Assembly (NCBI GenBank): GCA_963752045.1
Contig: CAVVWN010000008.1
Coordinates: 806,001-870,000 of the forward strand
DNA length: 64,000 nt
Reading direction: 5' to 3'
Origin: DATKDF01 sp963752045
GTDB lineage: Bacteria > Acidobacteriota > Vicinamibacteria > Vicinamibacterales > SCN-69-37
The translations under genes were made by a program, and so were the position numbers. Every line of letters begins with the position of its first letter. The first letter of the stretch is position 1. Shown piece by piece: positions 1-7,966 of the stretch. The notes beneath the pieces are model-generated. The model made no database searches and was not told the origin of the DNA. It worked only from the letters and a program-made list of their open reading frames with translations.

Positions 1-87
1 ACAACGGGGCTGAGGCACATGGCGTGGGTGGTTCGCAAGTGCCTGTGAACAAAGGATGTGGGGTGGCGCCGGCGGCCGATGGCCGGA

Positions 88-103
88 TGGCACCGAGGTT
101 GCG
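88..103 (+). promoter_or_regulatory. RpoN (sigma-54) -24/-12 promoter of pilA
   Basis: TGGCAC-CGAGG-TTGC matches the sigma-54 consensus TGGCAC-N5-TTGC exactly, and GG (89-90) and GC (101-102) are 10 bp apart as required. The predicted start is near 114, giving a leader of about 112 nt that ends in the GGAGAGG ribosome site of pilA. pilA is RpoN-dependent in Pseudomonas and Myxococcus (established knowledge), which supports the call. Confidence 0.8.
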
Positions 104-225
104 TGTCAAGGAGCCGTGGCGGGTTCTGAAAATGGCGGTTGCCGCTGACGCGCCACGAAGATAGCGAGAGACAGCAGTTGATTGAGGTTCAGGGAACTTA
201 CGAGTTCAAAGGAGAGGAAAACATC

Positions 226-753
226 ATGAGTGGCAAGAACGAACAGGGATTCACCCTCATCGAGCTGCTGATCGTCGTCGCGATCATCAGCATCATCGCG
301 GCGATCGCAGTGCCCGGTCTCTTGCGCGCGCGGATGACTGGCAACGAGACGTCGGCGATTGCGTCACTGAAGGTGACGACGTCGGCCCAGGTGGCCTATT
401 CGGCTTCCTGCGGCAACGGCGGCTATGCGGCAACCTACGTCATTCTCGGCACGCCGGTCGTCGCCGGCAGCGAGGCCTTCATTTCTGCCGACCTCGGCAG
501 CGTGGTGGCCCCCCAGAAGGCCGGCTACAACTTCACACTGGGCGCCGGCGCCGGTAATGCCGTCGGCCCGGTCGATTGCCTGGCGGGCGCCAACCCGACC
601 AACTCGACCTACTACGCGACCGCGATTCCGCAGACCTTCGGGTCCACGGGCACCCGCTCGTTTGCCGTCAATGCCGGCAACACGATTTGGCAGGTGAACG
701 CCGCCGCCGCGCCGGCAGAGCCGTTTGCGGCCCCGGCCGTGCCGATTCAGTAG
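226..753 (+). CDS. pilA: Type IV major-pilin-like prepilin (PilA)
   Basis: Structural subunit of a type IV pilus, 175 aa. The class III leader is short (MSGKNEQG, cleavage after G8) and is followed by FTLIELLIVVAIISIIAAIA, with the conserved Glu at mature position 5 (E13). ATG226 is chosen over the upstream GTG at 139 because it gives the standard 8-residue leader and has GGAGAGG 8 nt upstream. The globular part has exactly two cysteines (C62 and C118), suggesting one disulfide, and a Pro/Ala-rich C terminus. It has its own sigma-54-type promoter and terminator, so it is probably monocistronic and highly expressed. It could instead be a generic pseudopilin, but its position and terminator favour a major pilin. 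Confidence 0.88.
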   Translation: MSGKNEQGFTLIELLIVVAIISIIAAIAVPGLLRARMTGNETSAIASLKVTTSAQVAYSASCGNGGYAATYVILGTPVVAGSEAFISADLGSVVAPQKAGYNFTLGAGAGNAVGPVDCLAGANPTNSTYYATAIPQTFGSTGTRSFAVNAGNTIWQVNAAAAPAEPFAAPAVPIQ

Positions 754-772
754 GCGCGAACGTCCGAAACAC

Positions 773-809
773 ATCCGGGATTCCGGCGACGGGATCCCGG
801 ATTTTTCTT
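773..809 (+). terminator. Intrinsic terminator of pilA
   Basis: Inverted repeat ATCCGGGA (773-780) / TCCCGGAT (795-802), followed by TTTTTCTT, 20 nt after the pilA stop. It separates pilA from the VKOR-DsbA gene. Confidence 0.8.
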
Positions 810-916
810 GTACAGGCGCAGGGCTTTGGCGACCGGGAGAGCTGGGGCGGGTTGCGGTCGCCAGGGGACGCCAAACGGCGTTTGATGTGGTACAAATGCC
901 GGAGACTTCCTGGCCT

Positions 917-2131
917 ATGAACCCCAAGACCCGACTCTGGATCCTGATTCTTGCCGTGGCCGGCCTCGTCTTTTCAGGGGCCTCGACCTGGGTGCACTAC
1001 CGGCTGCTCACCGACCCCACCTACACGAGCCCGTGCGACATCAACGCCACTTTCAGCTGCACGCAGGCCTACGTCAGCCGGTACGGGTCCCTGTGGGGGG
1101 TGCCGGTCGCGCTCGGCGGGTTGGCCTGGTTCGGGCTGGTCGCGCTCATCGCCGCCTTCGCTCGGCCATCGGGAGGGGGAGGCGAGCGCAGCGCGGCAGG
1201 CACCTACGTGTTTGCGCTCTCGGTCGTGGGCCTCGCGGCGGTTCTGTATCTCGGCTACGCGTCGTTCTTCGTCCTCAAGACGGGCTGCCTGCTGTGCATC
1301 GGCACGTACGTGTCGGTCGTCGGCATCTTCATCCTCTCCAGTTCCTCGGCATCGGTTGGCATGGCACAACTGCTCAAGCGTCTTCCTGCGGATCTCAACG
1401 CGCTCTTCTCCGCGCCGACGACTTTCCTCGTGGCCATTCTGTATCTGGTGACCACCGGCTCGGCCGTGGCGTTCTTCCCCCGCGAGGCGGCGCCCGGTCA
1501 GGCGGCCGCACCTGCCGCGGCGCCAGCGCAGGACGCCGTCAAGGCGTTTGCCGACGCATGGGCCCAGCAGCCGCGGCTCGATCTCGGTATCGACCCCGAG
1601 GGTGCCGCGGTGCTCGTGGTGAAGTTCCTTGATTACCAGTGTCCGTCGTGCAAGGCGGCGCACTTCGCCTACAAGCCCGTGCTCGATCGCTTTGCCGAGT
1701 CGAACCCCGGCGCGGTCCGACAGGTCATCAAGGACTTTCCGCTCAGCAACAAGTGCAACTTCACGATGAGTGGAGCCCTGCACCAGGCCGCGTGCGAAGA
1801 AGCGGCGTTCGTGCGAATGGCCGGTGCGCGCGGCCGGGCGCAGGAAGCCATCGACTGGCTCTTCAGCGTGCCCGATCAGGTGGGCCTGACTCCGGAAGCC
1901 GTCAAGGCCGAAGCCGGCCAGCGTTTTGGCGTCGCGGATTTCGACCGCGAGTATCAGACCTACCTGCCCGACATTCAGCGCGACATCGCAGACGGGCAGG
2001 CCCTGCAGATCAGCTCGACGCCGACCTACTTCGTCAACGGCGTTCGCGCCCAGACCGCCCAGGGCTGGCTGCCGGCCGAGTACTTCGAACTGGCGATCAA
2101 GCTGGAGCTCGAGCGCGCAGGCAAGCAGTAG
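917..2131 (+). CDS. VKOR-DsbA fusion: periplasmic disulfide-forming protein
   Basis: A 404-aa fusion of a membrane vitamin K epoxide reductase domain (residues about 1-185) and a periplasmic DsbA-like thioredoxin domain (about 205-404). The VKOR part carries the paired loop cysteines C40 and C48 and the quinone-proximal CLLC motif (C124, C127) among four or five hydrophobic segments. An Ala/Pro-rich linker (about 189-207) follows. The DsbA part has the active site CPSC (C242, C245) and a cis-Pro motif SSTPTYFVNG near the end. The family oxidises exported proteins and passes the electrons to quinone, replacing DsbA/DsbB. ATG917 is chosen because the hydrophobic N terminus starts there. Lying between pilA and the minor pilins, it plausibly makes the pilin disulfides (inference). 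Confidence 0.9.
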   Translation: MNPKTRLWILILAVAGLVFSGASTWVHYRLLTDPTYTSPCDINATFSCTQAYVSRYGSLWGVPVALGGLAWFGLVALIAAFARPSGGGGERSAAGTYVFALSVVGLAAVLYLGYASFFVLKTGCLLCIGTYVSVVGIFILSSSSASVGMAQLLKRLPADLNALFSAPTTFLVAILYLVTTGSAVAFFPREAAPGQAAAPAAAPAQDAVKAFADAWAQQPRLDLGIDPEGAAVLVVKFLDYQCPSCKAAHFAYKPVLDRFAESNPGAVRQVIKDFPLSNKCNFTMSGALHQAACEEAAFVRMAGARGRAQEAIDWLFSVPDQVGLTPEAVKAEAGQRFGVADFDREYQTYLPDIQRDIADGQALQISSTPTYFVNGVRAQTAQGWLPAEYFELAIKLELERAGKQ

Positions 2132-2155
2132 CGCCGCGGCGACGGCCCAGGGCTC

Positions 2156-3091
2156 ATGGACACCGTCGTACACACCGAGCAGCTCACCAAGGACTTTCCG
2201 GTCGGATTCTGGCGTCCCCGCCCGCACCGCGCGCTCGACGGCCTGTCGCTCGAGGTGCCGGCAGGAGGGGTCTTCGGTCTCCTCGGGCCGAACGGCGCGG
2301 GCAAGACCACCACGCTGAAGATCCTCTGCCATCTGCTGACACCAACATCCGGCAGGGCCGAGGTGCTCGGCCGGAGCCCGGGGAGCATCGACGCCCACGC
2401 CAGGATGGGATTCCTGCCGGAGCACCCGACGTTCTACGACCACCTCACGGCGGAGGAGCTCGTCACGTACTTCGCCGGCCTGTTCGGCTATCGAGGCGCC
2501 GACCGCACGGCCCGCGTGGCTGCCGTGCTCGACCGTGTGGGCCTTGCCGCCGATCGTCGCCGCCCGATTCGTCAGTACTCGAAGGGGATGGTTCAGCGCG
2601 TTGGACTGGCCCAGGCAATCGTCAACGACCCGGAGCTCGTGATTCTCGACGAACCCATGTCCGGCCTCGATCCGATGGGTCGGCGCGACGTGCGCGAGCT
2701 CATTCTCGAGCTGCGCGACGAGGGACGGACGGTGCTCTTCAGCTCCCATATCCTGTCTGATGCCGAAGTGCTGTGCAGCCGCGTCGGCATTCTTGTCCAG
2801 GGGCGGCTCGTCAAGGCGGGCACGCTCGGCGAGCTTACCGGCGCGGCCACGCGAGGCTGGGAAGTCGTCGTGAGCGGATTGCGCGCGGATCTGGCCGACG
2901 CGCTGGGCCCGCGGGGCCGGGTGCGGTCCATCAGTGCCGGGCGCTACGCCATCGAACTTCCCGCGAGCGAGCGCCCCGAGGCGTTCATCGCCGAGCTTGC
3001 GGCTGCTGGCGCGTCGCTCGTGTCTCTGGCGCCGCTTGGCACCACGCTCGAGGACGTCTTCGTGCAGTCGGTCCGCGGAGGCACCGAGTGA
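2156..3091 (+). CDS. ABC-2 type transporter ATP-binding protein
   Basis: A 311-aa cytoplasmic ATPase of the ABC-2 export class. Visible motifs are Walker A GPNGAGKTT (about residues 44-52), a signature-like YSKGMVQRVGLAQAI, Walker B LVILDEPMSGLDP, and the switch histidine in FSSHILSD. The C-terminal 80 residues form the regulatory extension common in NatA/CcmA-like ATPases. Its stop overlaps the start of the permease gene (GTGA), so the two are translationally coupled. The substrate is not evident. A gliding or pilus-associated exporter such as PilGHI of Myxococcus is one possibility, given the pilus context (inference). Confidence 0.9.
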   Translation: MDTVVHTEQLTKDFPVGFWRPRPHRALDGLSLEVPAGGVFGLLGPNGAGKTTTLKILCHLLTPTSGRAEVLGRSPGSIDAHARMGFLPEHPTFYDHLTAEELVTYFAGLFGYRGADRTARVAAVLDRVGLAADRRRPIRQYSKGMVQRVGLAQAIVNDPELVILDEPMSGLDPMGRRDVRELILELRDEGRTVLFSSHILSDAEVLCSRVGILVQGRLVKAGTLGELTGAATRGWEVVVSGLRADLADALGPRGRVRSISAGRYAIELPASERPEAFIAELAAAGASLVSLAPLGTTLEDVFVQSVRGGTE

Positions 3092-3906
3092 CGGCCCGGC
3101 GGATCGGCATCGTCGCCTGGCATGTCTTCAAGGAGAGCGTTCGCGACCGCGTGCTCTACGGCATCGGCGGTTTTGCGGTCGTGCTCGTTGGTGCGTCGCT
3201 CCTGATCGGCCAGATCACCGCAGGACAGGACGTGAAGATCATCAAGGACCTCGGGCTGGCCACTATCGAGGCGGCCGGAATCCTGATGACGATCTTCATC
3301 GGCGTGGGTCTGGTGGCCCGGGAGATCGAGCGCCGAAGCGTTTACGCCCTGCTGGCCAAGCCGCTGCCGCGCTGGGAGTTCATCGCAGGCAAGTACATCG
3401 GCCTGGTCATGACCGTTGTCGTGAACGTCGCGGCCATGACGGCCGTCTTCTTCGTGGTGCTCGCCTGGCTCGGCTGGACCTCGCCCGAGAACGTGCGACT
3501 GGCCTGGACGGCGCCGCCGGTCGATCCCATGCTCCTGGTCGCGATTGTCGAGATCGTCGCGGAACTGGCGCTTCTGACGGCCGTCGCGCTCCTGTTCTCC
3601 ACGTTCTCCTCCAGCACCCTGCTCTCGGTGGCGTTGACCGTCGGCGTGCTGGTCGCCGGCCAACTGAGCGACGATCTCCGGAACTTCGGCGATATCGTGG
3701 ACGCCCCGCCGGCAGTGGCCGCGGTTGTGTCCGCCGTCGGCTGGGTCGTGCCGGCATTCTCTGCTTTCGATCACAAGAACGCCATCGTGAGCGGTCTGCC
3801 GGTGATGCCGGGCCGCGTCCTGTTCGATCTCGTCTACGCGATGCTGTACTCGTTCGGAGCGGTCGCCGCAGCCGTTGCGATCTTCAGCCGCCGGGAGTTC
3901 ACGTGA
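3088..3906 (+). CDS. ABC-2 type transporter permease
   Basis: A 272-aa integral membrane protein starting at GTG3088, which overlaps the ATPase stop by 4 nt. About six hydrophobic segments are visible. After the first there is the short amphipathic pattern seen in NosY/ABC-2 permeases, including LVAREIERRSVYALLAKPLP, the cytoplasmic coupling region of this class. The C terminus is FSRREF. It forms a transporter with the upstream ATPase. It overlaps the next gene by 4 nt, so three genes are coupled. The substrate is unknown. Confidence 0.87.
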   Translation: MTARRIGIVAWHVFKESVRDRVLYGIGGFAVVLVGASLLIGQITAGQDVKIIKDLGLATIEAAGILMTIFIGVGLVAREIERRSVYALLAKPLPRWEFIAGKYIGLVMTVVVNVAAMTAVFFVVLAWLGWTSPENVRLAWTAPPVDPMLLVAIVEIVAELALLTAVALLFSTFSSSTLLSVALTVGVLVAGQLSDDLRNFGDIVDAPPAVAAVVSAVGWVVPAFSAFDHKNAIVSGLPVMPGRVLFDLVYAMLYSFGAVAAAVAIFSRREFT

Positions 3907-4802
3907 GGGCAGGGCGAAGCTTCTGGTTCGGCCTGGCCGGTGCGGCCGTTGGCCTGGCCACGTCGGCCGCGGTGCTCTCGGCCCGTGACAGGCGATTCGC
4001 GGAGCCGCCGCTGACCGATCGCCTGCTGTACCTCCGGTCCGGCCAGGCGGCCGACCGGCTGATGCTGCAGTTCGATGCGGTTGCGGCTGACGTGTACTGG
4101 ATTCGCACGATTCAGCACTACGGGCGAGACCTGCGGTCGAGCCGTCCCGATCGGTTCGGCCTGCTCGAGCCTCTGCTCGACCTGACGACGACGCTCGACC
4201 CGCACTTCAACATCGCGTATCGATTCGGCGCCATCTTCCTGGCCTACACGCCGCCGTATGGCGCCGGGCGGACCGATCAGGCCGTCGCACTGCTCGAGAA
4301 GGGCCTCGAGCGCAATCCGGACCGGTGGCAGTACGCGCACGACATCGCGTTCGTGCACTACTGGTTCTCGGGCGATTACCTCGAGGCCGCTCGCTGGTTC
4401 GAGCGGACGGCCGCCATGCCCGGCGCGCCGGAGTGGGTGCTGCCGCTCGCGGCCGTGACCAGGCTGCAGGGCGGTGACCGGCAGGGTGCCCGGCTGATGC
4501 TCCGAAATCTCGCCGATTCGGCCGACACCTACGTCAAGGGAGCGGCCGAGCGCGGGCTGCTGCAGTTGCAGGCTCTCGACATGATCGACGAGCTCGACGC
4601 GCTCGTGGCGACGTTCCACTCGAGCGCCGGTCGCTATCCGGTGTCGTGGGCGGAAGTGTTCCCGGCTGGGCCGGGTCAACGCCAGCCGGTTCCCCTTGAC
4701 CCGACGGGTGTTCCGTTCGCATACGACCCGGGGACCCATGCCGTGGTGTTGTCACCAGAGTCCTCACTGAATCCTCTGCCCTCGGTGCCGAAATCGCGAT
4801 GA
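3903..4802 (+). CDS. TPR-like protein coupled to the ABC-2 exporter
   Basis: 299 aa, GTG start overlapping the permease stop. One N-terminal hydrophobic segment (about residues 7-25) suggests membrane anchoring or export. The body contains helix pairs resembling tetratricopeptide repeats, for example around DQAVALLEKGLERNPDRWQ and YLEAARWFERTAAMP, and a conserved-looking ADVYWIRTIQHYG near the N terminus. No catalytic motif is recognised. The strict 4-nt overlaps with the permease and with pilD imply a shared transcript and possibly a shared assembly. PilG/PilI-like accessory proteins are the nearest functional idea, but homology is not established. Confidence 0.75.
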   Translation: MRAGRSFWFGLAGAAVGLATSAAVLSARDRRFAEPPLTDRLLYLRSGQAADRLMLQFDAVAADVYWIRTIQHYGRDLRSSRPDRFGLLEPLLDLTTTLDPHFNIAYRFGAIFLAYTPPYGAGRTDQAVALLEKGLERNPDRWQYAHDIAFVHYWFSGDYLEAARWFERTAAMPGAPEWVLPLAAVTRLQGGDRQGARLMLRNLADSADTYVKGAAERGLLQLQALDMIDELDALVATFHSSAGRYPVSWAEVFPAGPGQRQPVPLDPTGVPFAYDPGTHAVVLSPESSLNPLPSVPKSR

Positions 4803-5566
4803 CGCCGTTCGTGCTCGCCTGGTTGGGTGCCTTTGGCCTGGTTGTCGGGAGCTTCCTCAACGTCTGCATCTCGCGGCTGCCGGCCTACGAGTCGGTTGCG
4901 TTTCCGGGCTCGCGGTGCCCGAAGTGCCGTACGGCGATTCGCTGGCACGACAACATCCCGGTTGTGAGCTACCTCGTTCTCGCCGGACGTTGCCGGTCGT
5001 GCCGGGCGCCAATCCCGCTTCGCTATCCGCTCGTCGAGATTGCCACGGCCGTCATCTTCGTCGCGCAGGGGGTGACCTTTACCGATCCCTGGCTGCTCTC
5101 ACAGCGGTTGGTCTTCAGCGCGCTCCTTGTCGCCCTCTTCGGAACCGACCTCGAGACCCAACGCCTGCCGAACGCGCTCACGCTGCCCGGACTGGTCGTC
5201 GGATTCGTGTTCAGCAGCTTCCTGCCGCCCGGCCTGCAGTCCAGTCTGGCGGGGGCTGCTCTTGGCGCGGCGATTCCCTGGAGCATCCGGTGGGCGTGGT
5301 TCAAGGCCAAGGGCGTCGAGGCGATGGGCCTTGGCGACGTGAAGATGCTCGCGATGATCGGTGCGTTCCTCGGCTGGCAGCAGGTGTGGCTCGTATTGGT
5401 GTTCTCGAGCCTGGCCGGCGCCCTCGTCGGCATCGTGCTCACGGTCACCGGGCGCCGGTCGCTGCAGAGCCGGTTGCCCTTCGGAACGTTCCTCGCCCTG
5501 GCAGCGCTCGTCGCGTCGCTCGCCGGGGAGTCCCTCGTGCGCTGGTACCTCGCGCTGTATCCCTGA
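4799..5566 (+). CDS. pilD: Prepilin peptidase / N-methyltransferase (PilD)
   Basis: A 255-aa polytopic inner-membrane aspartic protease that cleaves and N-methylates prepilin leaders. The N-terminal cytoplasmic domain has the two zinc-binding CxxC pairs C40/C43 and C65/C68. The catalytic aspartates are D117 (FGTDLETQRLP) and D180 (GLGDVKMLAMIG). The family is normally 250-290 aa, so it is complete. It overlaps the preceding gene by 4 nt (ATGA) and is followed by a 158-bp gap holding the fimT promoter. Its substrates are presumably all eight prepilin-like proteins in this window. Confidence 0.95.
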   Translation: MTPFVLAWLGAFGLVVGSFLNVCISRLPAYESVAFPGSRCPKCRTAIRWHDNIPVVSYLVLAGRCRSCRAPIPLRYPLVEIATAVIFVAQGVTFTDPWLLSQRLVFSALLVALFGTDLETQRLPNALTLPGLVVGFVFSSFLPPGLQSSLAGAALGAAIPWSIRWAWFKAKGVEAMGLGDVKMLAMIGAFLGWQQVWLVLVFSSLAGALVGIVLTVTGRRSLQSRLPFGTFLALAALVASLAGESLVRWYLALYP

Positions 5567-5697
5567 CGGCCCGCCATAGCGGTTGGCTCTAGTCGACTAC
5601 GGCTGGCGCGCTTACACAACCGTAAGGCCGGTGACGGAACCCGCGCCATTTCCGCGGGAATCCGGCCGAAATCCTCCGACAGCCCAGCCCAGCCGGC

Positions 5698-5713
5698 TGG
5701 AACGGCCCTTGCC
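5698..5713 (+). promoter_or_regulatory. RpoN -24/-12 promoter of the fimT-pilVWX-pilY1 operon
   Basis: TGGAACG-GCCC-TTGC: one mismatch to the sigma-54 -24 box, exact TTGC, and GG (5699-5700) to GC (5711-5712) spacing of exactly 10 bp. The predicted start is at about 5724, one base before the only available fimT start codon. Confidence 0.65.
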
Positions 5714-5724
5714 CTTAGAGAGGC

Positions 5725-6306
5725 GTGCGCCAGAGGTCCCGACACGTACGAAACCTGACTTACCGACAAGACGGGTTCACGATCTTCGAGCTCGTCCTCG
5801 TGATGGCCGGCGCGCTCACGCTCGCAGCCATCGTCGGGCCCAGCTTCTCCAACCTCAGGGACGCCAACCGTGCGAATGTGGCCACCCGCCAGGTGGAGCG
5901 TGAGCTGCAGACGGCGCGTCTCAAAGCGGTGAGCGCCGCTCGGTCTCTCCGGGTTCGCCTGAACTGCCCGGTGGCAGGGCAGTTGCGCATTCTCGAGGTC
6001 ACTGGCGTTGCCGCCACCGACAACGCGGCCAATCGATGCGATCCGGTTGCCTATCCGTTCCCCGGGCCGCGGGACTCGCTCCGGGTGACGCCATCGCTCG
6101 ACTCGCCGGTGATTCACCTTCCGGACGGCGTGACGGTGACCGGTACGGTGCAGCAGTTCGAGTTCGACCCGAGGGGCAGCGCCTACTCGGTTGATGCCCT
6201 CGGAGCCGCCACGCTGCTCGCGGGGGACGTCGTGCTGACGGTGACACACAAGACCTGGAGCCACACCATCAGGATCAACCCGGTTGGGCGCATCAATGTC
6301 GACTAG
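5725..6306 (+). CDS. fimT: FimT/GspH-type minor pseudopilin
   Basis: 193-aa prepilin. The leader MRQRSRHVRNLTYRQDG is cleaved before FTIFELVLVMAGALTLAAIV, giving F+1 and Glu+5, then the GspH/FimT-like beta domain. GTG5725 is the only ATG/GTG/TTG before the processing site, and an in-frame TAG at 5716-5718 blocks any upstream start. No ribosome site precedes it. With the promoter just upstream, translation probably starts at or one base from the 5' end. It overlaps pilV by 11 nt. Role: minor subunit in the tip complex that initiates pilus assembly. Confidence 0.88.
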   Translation: MRQRSRHVRNLTYRQDGFTIFELVLVMAGALTLAAIVGPSFSNLRDANRANVATRQVERELQTARLKAVSAARSLRVRLNCPVAGQLRILEVTGVAATDNAANRCDPVAYPFPGPRDSLRVTPSLDSPVIHLPDGVTVTGTVQQFEFDPRGSAYSVDALGAATLLAGDVVLTVTHKTWSHTIRINPVGRINVD

Positions 6307-6865
6307 CCGAGAGGACGGGTTCACCATCGTCGAAGTGCTGGTGGCGCTCCTGGTCATCACAGTCATGGCGCTCGGCACCGCTCAGCTTTTCGCCGTGTCG
6401 ATTCGAGCCACCAAGGCGGCGCGGAACCAGACGACGACCACGGTGCTGGCCTCCCAGAAACTGGAGCAGATCCGTTCGCTGACGTGGGGGTTTGACGAGT
6501 TGGGGACCGGACTGCCGGTGAGCGACCTGACGACCAACCTGAGCCAGGAGCCGCCCACCAACAACGGGTCCGGCCTGAATCCGTCGCCTCCCGGCACGCT
6601 CAACCAGAACGTGGCGGGGTATGTGGACTACCTCGACGCGCGCGGCCAGTGGGTGGGCACCGGGGTCAACCCGCCCGGCAACGCTGTCTTCGTTCGTCGG
6701 TGGAGCATCGAGCCATTGCCGACCAATCCCAACAACACCCTGGTTCTGCAGGTCCTCGTGACGTCGGTCATGCGCGAGGCCGAGATGGCCGGGTCGCCCG
6801 GGCCACGCCGGCGCATGGCCGACGATGCCCTGGTCGTGTCCGTCAAGACGCGGAAGGCCAGGTAG
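6296..6865 (+). CDS. pilV: PilV-type minor pseudopilin, copy 1
   Basis: 189 aa. Leader MSTSREDG then FTIVEVLVALLVITVMALGT, with Glu+5. The body carries RSLTWGFDELG, GYVDYL and FVRRWSIEPLP, all found again in copy 2 (12718-13287). ATG6296 lies inside the end of fimT and gives an 8-residue leader. PilV-class proteins join the minor-pilin priming complex with FimT, PilW, PilX and PilY1 (established for Pseudomonas). Codon use and GC resemble the neighbours. The gene is followed closely by pilW. Confidence 0.87.
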   Translation: MSTSREDGFTIVEVLVALLVITVMALGTAQLFAVSIRATKAARNQTTTTVLASQKLEQIRSLTWGFDELGTGLPVSDLTTNLSQEPPTNNGSGLNPSPPGTLNQNVAGYVDYLDARGQWVGTGVNPPGNAVFVRRWSIEPLPTNPNNTLVLQVLVTSVMREAEMAGSPGPRRRMADDALVVSVKTRKAR

Positions 6866-6874
6866 GTGGGCGCG

Positions 6875-7963
6875 ATGTCGGATCGAACCGCCGCCAGTGA
6901 CGCCGGCTTCTCCCTCGTGGAGTCGCTCATCGCGCTCGTACTCATGCTGGTCATCACGGGGGCGGTGTTTGGCCTCGTGAACCCCAACACGCAGATTTCG
7001 CAGACGCAGCCCGAGGCCATGGACATGCAGCAGCGCGCGCGCGTGGCCGCCGACATTCTGTCGCGAGACCTCTTCATGGCCGGCGCCGGCATCTACACGG
7101 GGCCGGCAACGGGAGCCCTGACGAACTTCTTCGCGCCGATCATCCCTCGCAGGATGGGCCTTCAGAACGCCGACGCGTACACGATCGCCCGGCCGGATGC
7201 CGTGACGATTCAATACGTGCCGAACACGTACTCGCAGACGACGATCCGCGACCCGATGCCGCAGCCATCCGCGGAGCTCAAGGTCGAAGACATGCCCAAT
7301 TGCCCGGCAGGCGAGGAACTCTGCGGCTTCAAGGAGGGCATGACGCTGCTCATCTTCGACGACGAGAGCCACTTCGACTTCTTCACGGTGACGAACGTCC
7401 AGAATGCAGCCGGGCACCTGCAGCACCGTCAGCAGGACCTGAGCTACGCCTACGACGCAGGCGCGAAAGTGACGCAGGCCGAGACCCACACCTACTACTT
7501 CGACGCCATCAATCGCCAACTGCGGCATTACGACGGCTACATGACAGACGTACCGGTCGTCGACAACGTCGTCGGCGTCACCTTCGAGTACTTCGGCGAT
7601 CCCAACCCGCCCCTCAACCCGAAGCCGCCGATGGGCAAGTCGAACTGCCTGTACGACGCGGCGGGCAATCCCGTGGGGGGGCTGCAGACCCTGACGGCCC
7701 AGGGTGGGTCGCTGGCCGAATTGCCCCTTCCCATGTTCCGGGACGGTCCCTGGTGCGGCAACGGGAACAATCGCTTCGATGTCGACCTCATGCGCGTGAG
7801 GAAGGTCCGGATCACCGTTCGTGTCGAGGCCGGATTGGATGCTCTGCGCGCCTCCGGCGCTGACTTCGCCAACAGTGGGTTCAGCCGGAGCGCGCTGCGG
7901 ACGCTGCCGGACTTTGCGGTGCGGTTCGAAGTGACGCCGCGAAACATGAATCTGGGGCGGTAG
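6875..7963 (+). CDS. pilW: PilW-type minor pseudopilin, copy 1
   Basis: 362 aa starting at ATG6875 (GTG6866 is possible but leaves a longer leader). Leader MSDRTAASDAG then FSLVESLIALVLMLVITGA, with Glu+5. The body has QQRARVAADILSRDLFMAGA, typical of PilW/ComGF-type proteins, then a pair of Cys in NCPAGEELCGF and two more further on, suggesting disulfides. It is strongly similar in order and motifs to copy 2 (IIPRR.G, DAYT..RPDAVTI, HTYYFD..RQLRHYDG, NCLYDA). It lies in the fimT operon. Predicted role: tip-complex subunit. Confidence 0.86.
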   Translation: MSDRTAASDAGFSLVESLIALVLMLVITGAVFGLVNPNTQISQTQPEAMDMQQRARVAADILSRDLFMAGAGIYTGPATGALTNFFAPIIPRRMGLQNADAYTIARPDAVTIQYVPNTYSQTTIRDPMPQPSAELKVEDMPNCPAGEELCGFKEGMTLLIFDDESHFDFFTVTNVQNAAGHLQHRQQDLSYAYDAGAKVTQAETHTYYFDAINRQLRHYDGYMTDVPVVDNVVGVTFEYFGDPNPPLNPKPPMGKSNCLYDAAGNPVGGLQTLTAQGGSLAELPLPMFRDGPWCGNGNNRFDVDLMRVRKVRITVRVEAGLDALRASGADFANSGFSRSALRTLPDFAVRFEVTPRNMNLGR

Positions 7964-7966
7964 CCG

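Noticed and set aside
974..2749. A 591-codon minus-strand frame over the VKOR-DsbA and ABC genes
   Set aside because: Shadow of two well-supported plus-strand genes; compositionally biased to Arg, His and Glu.
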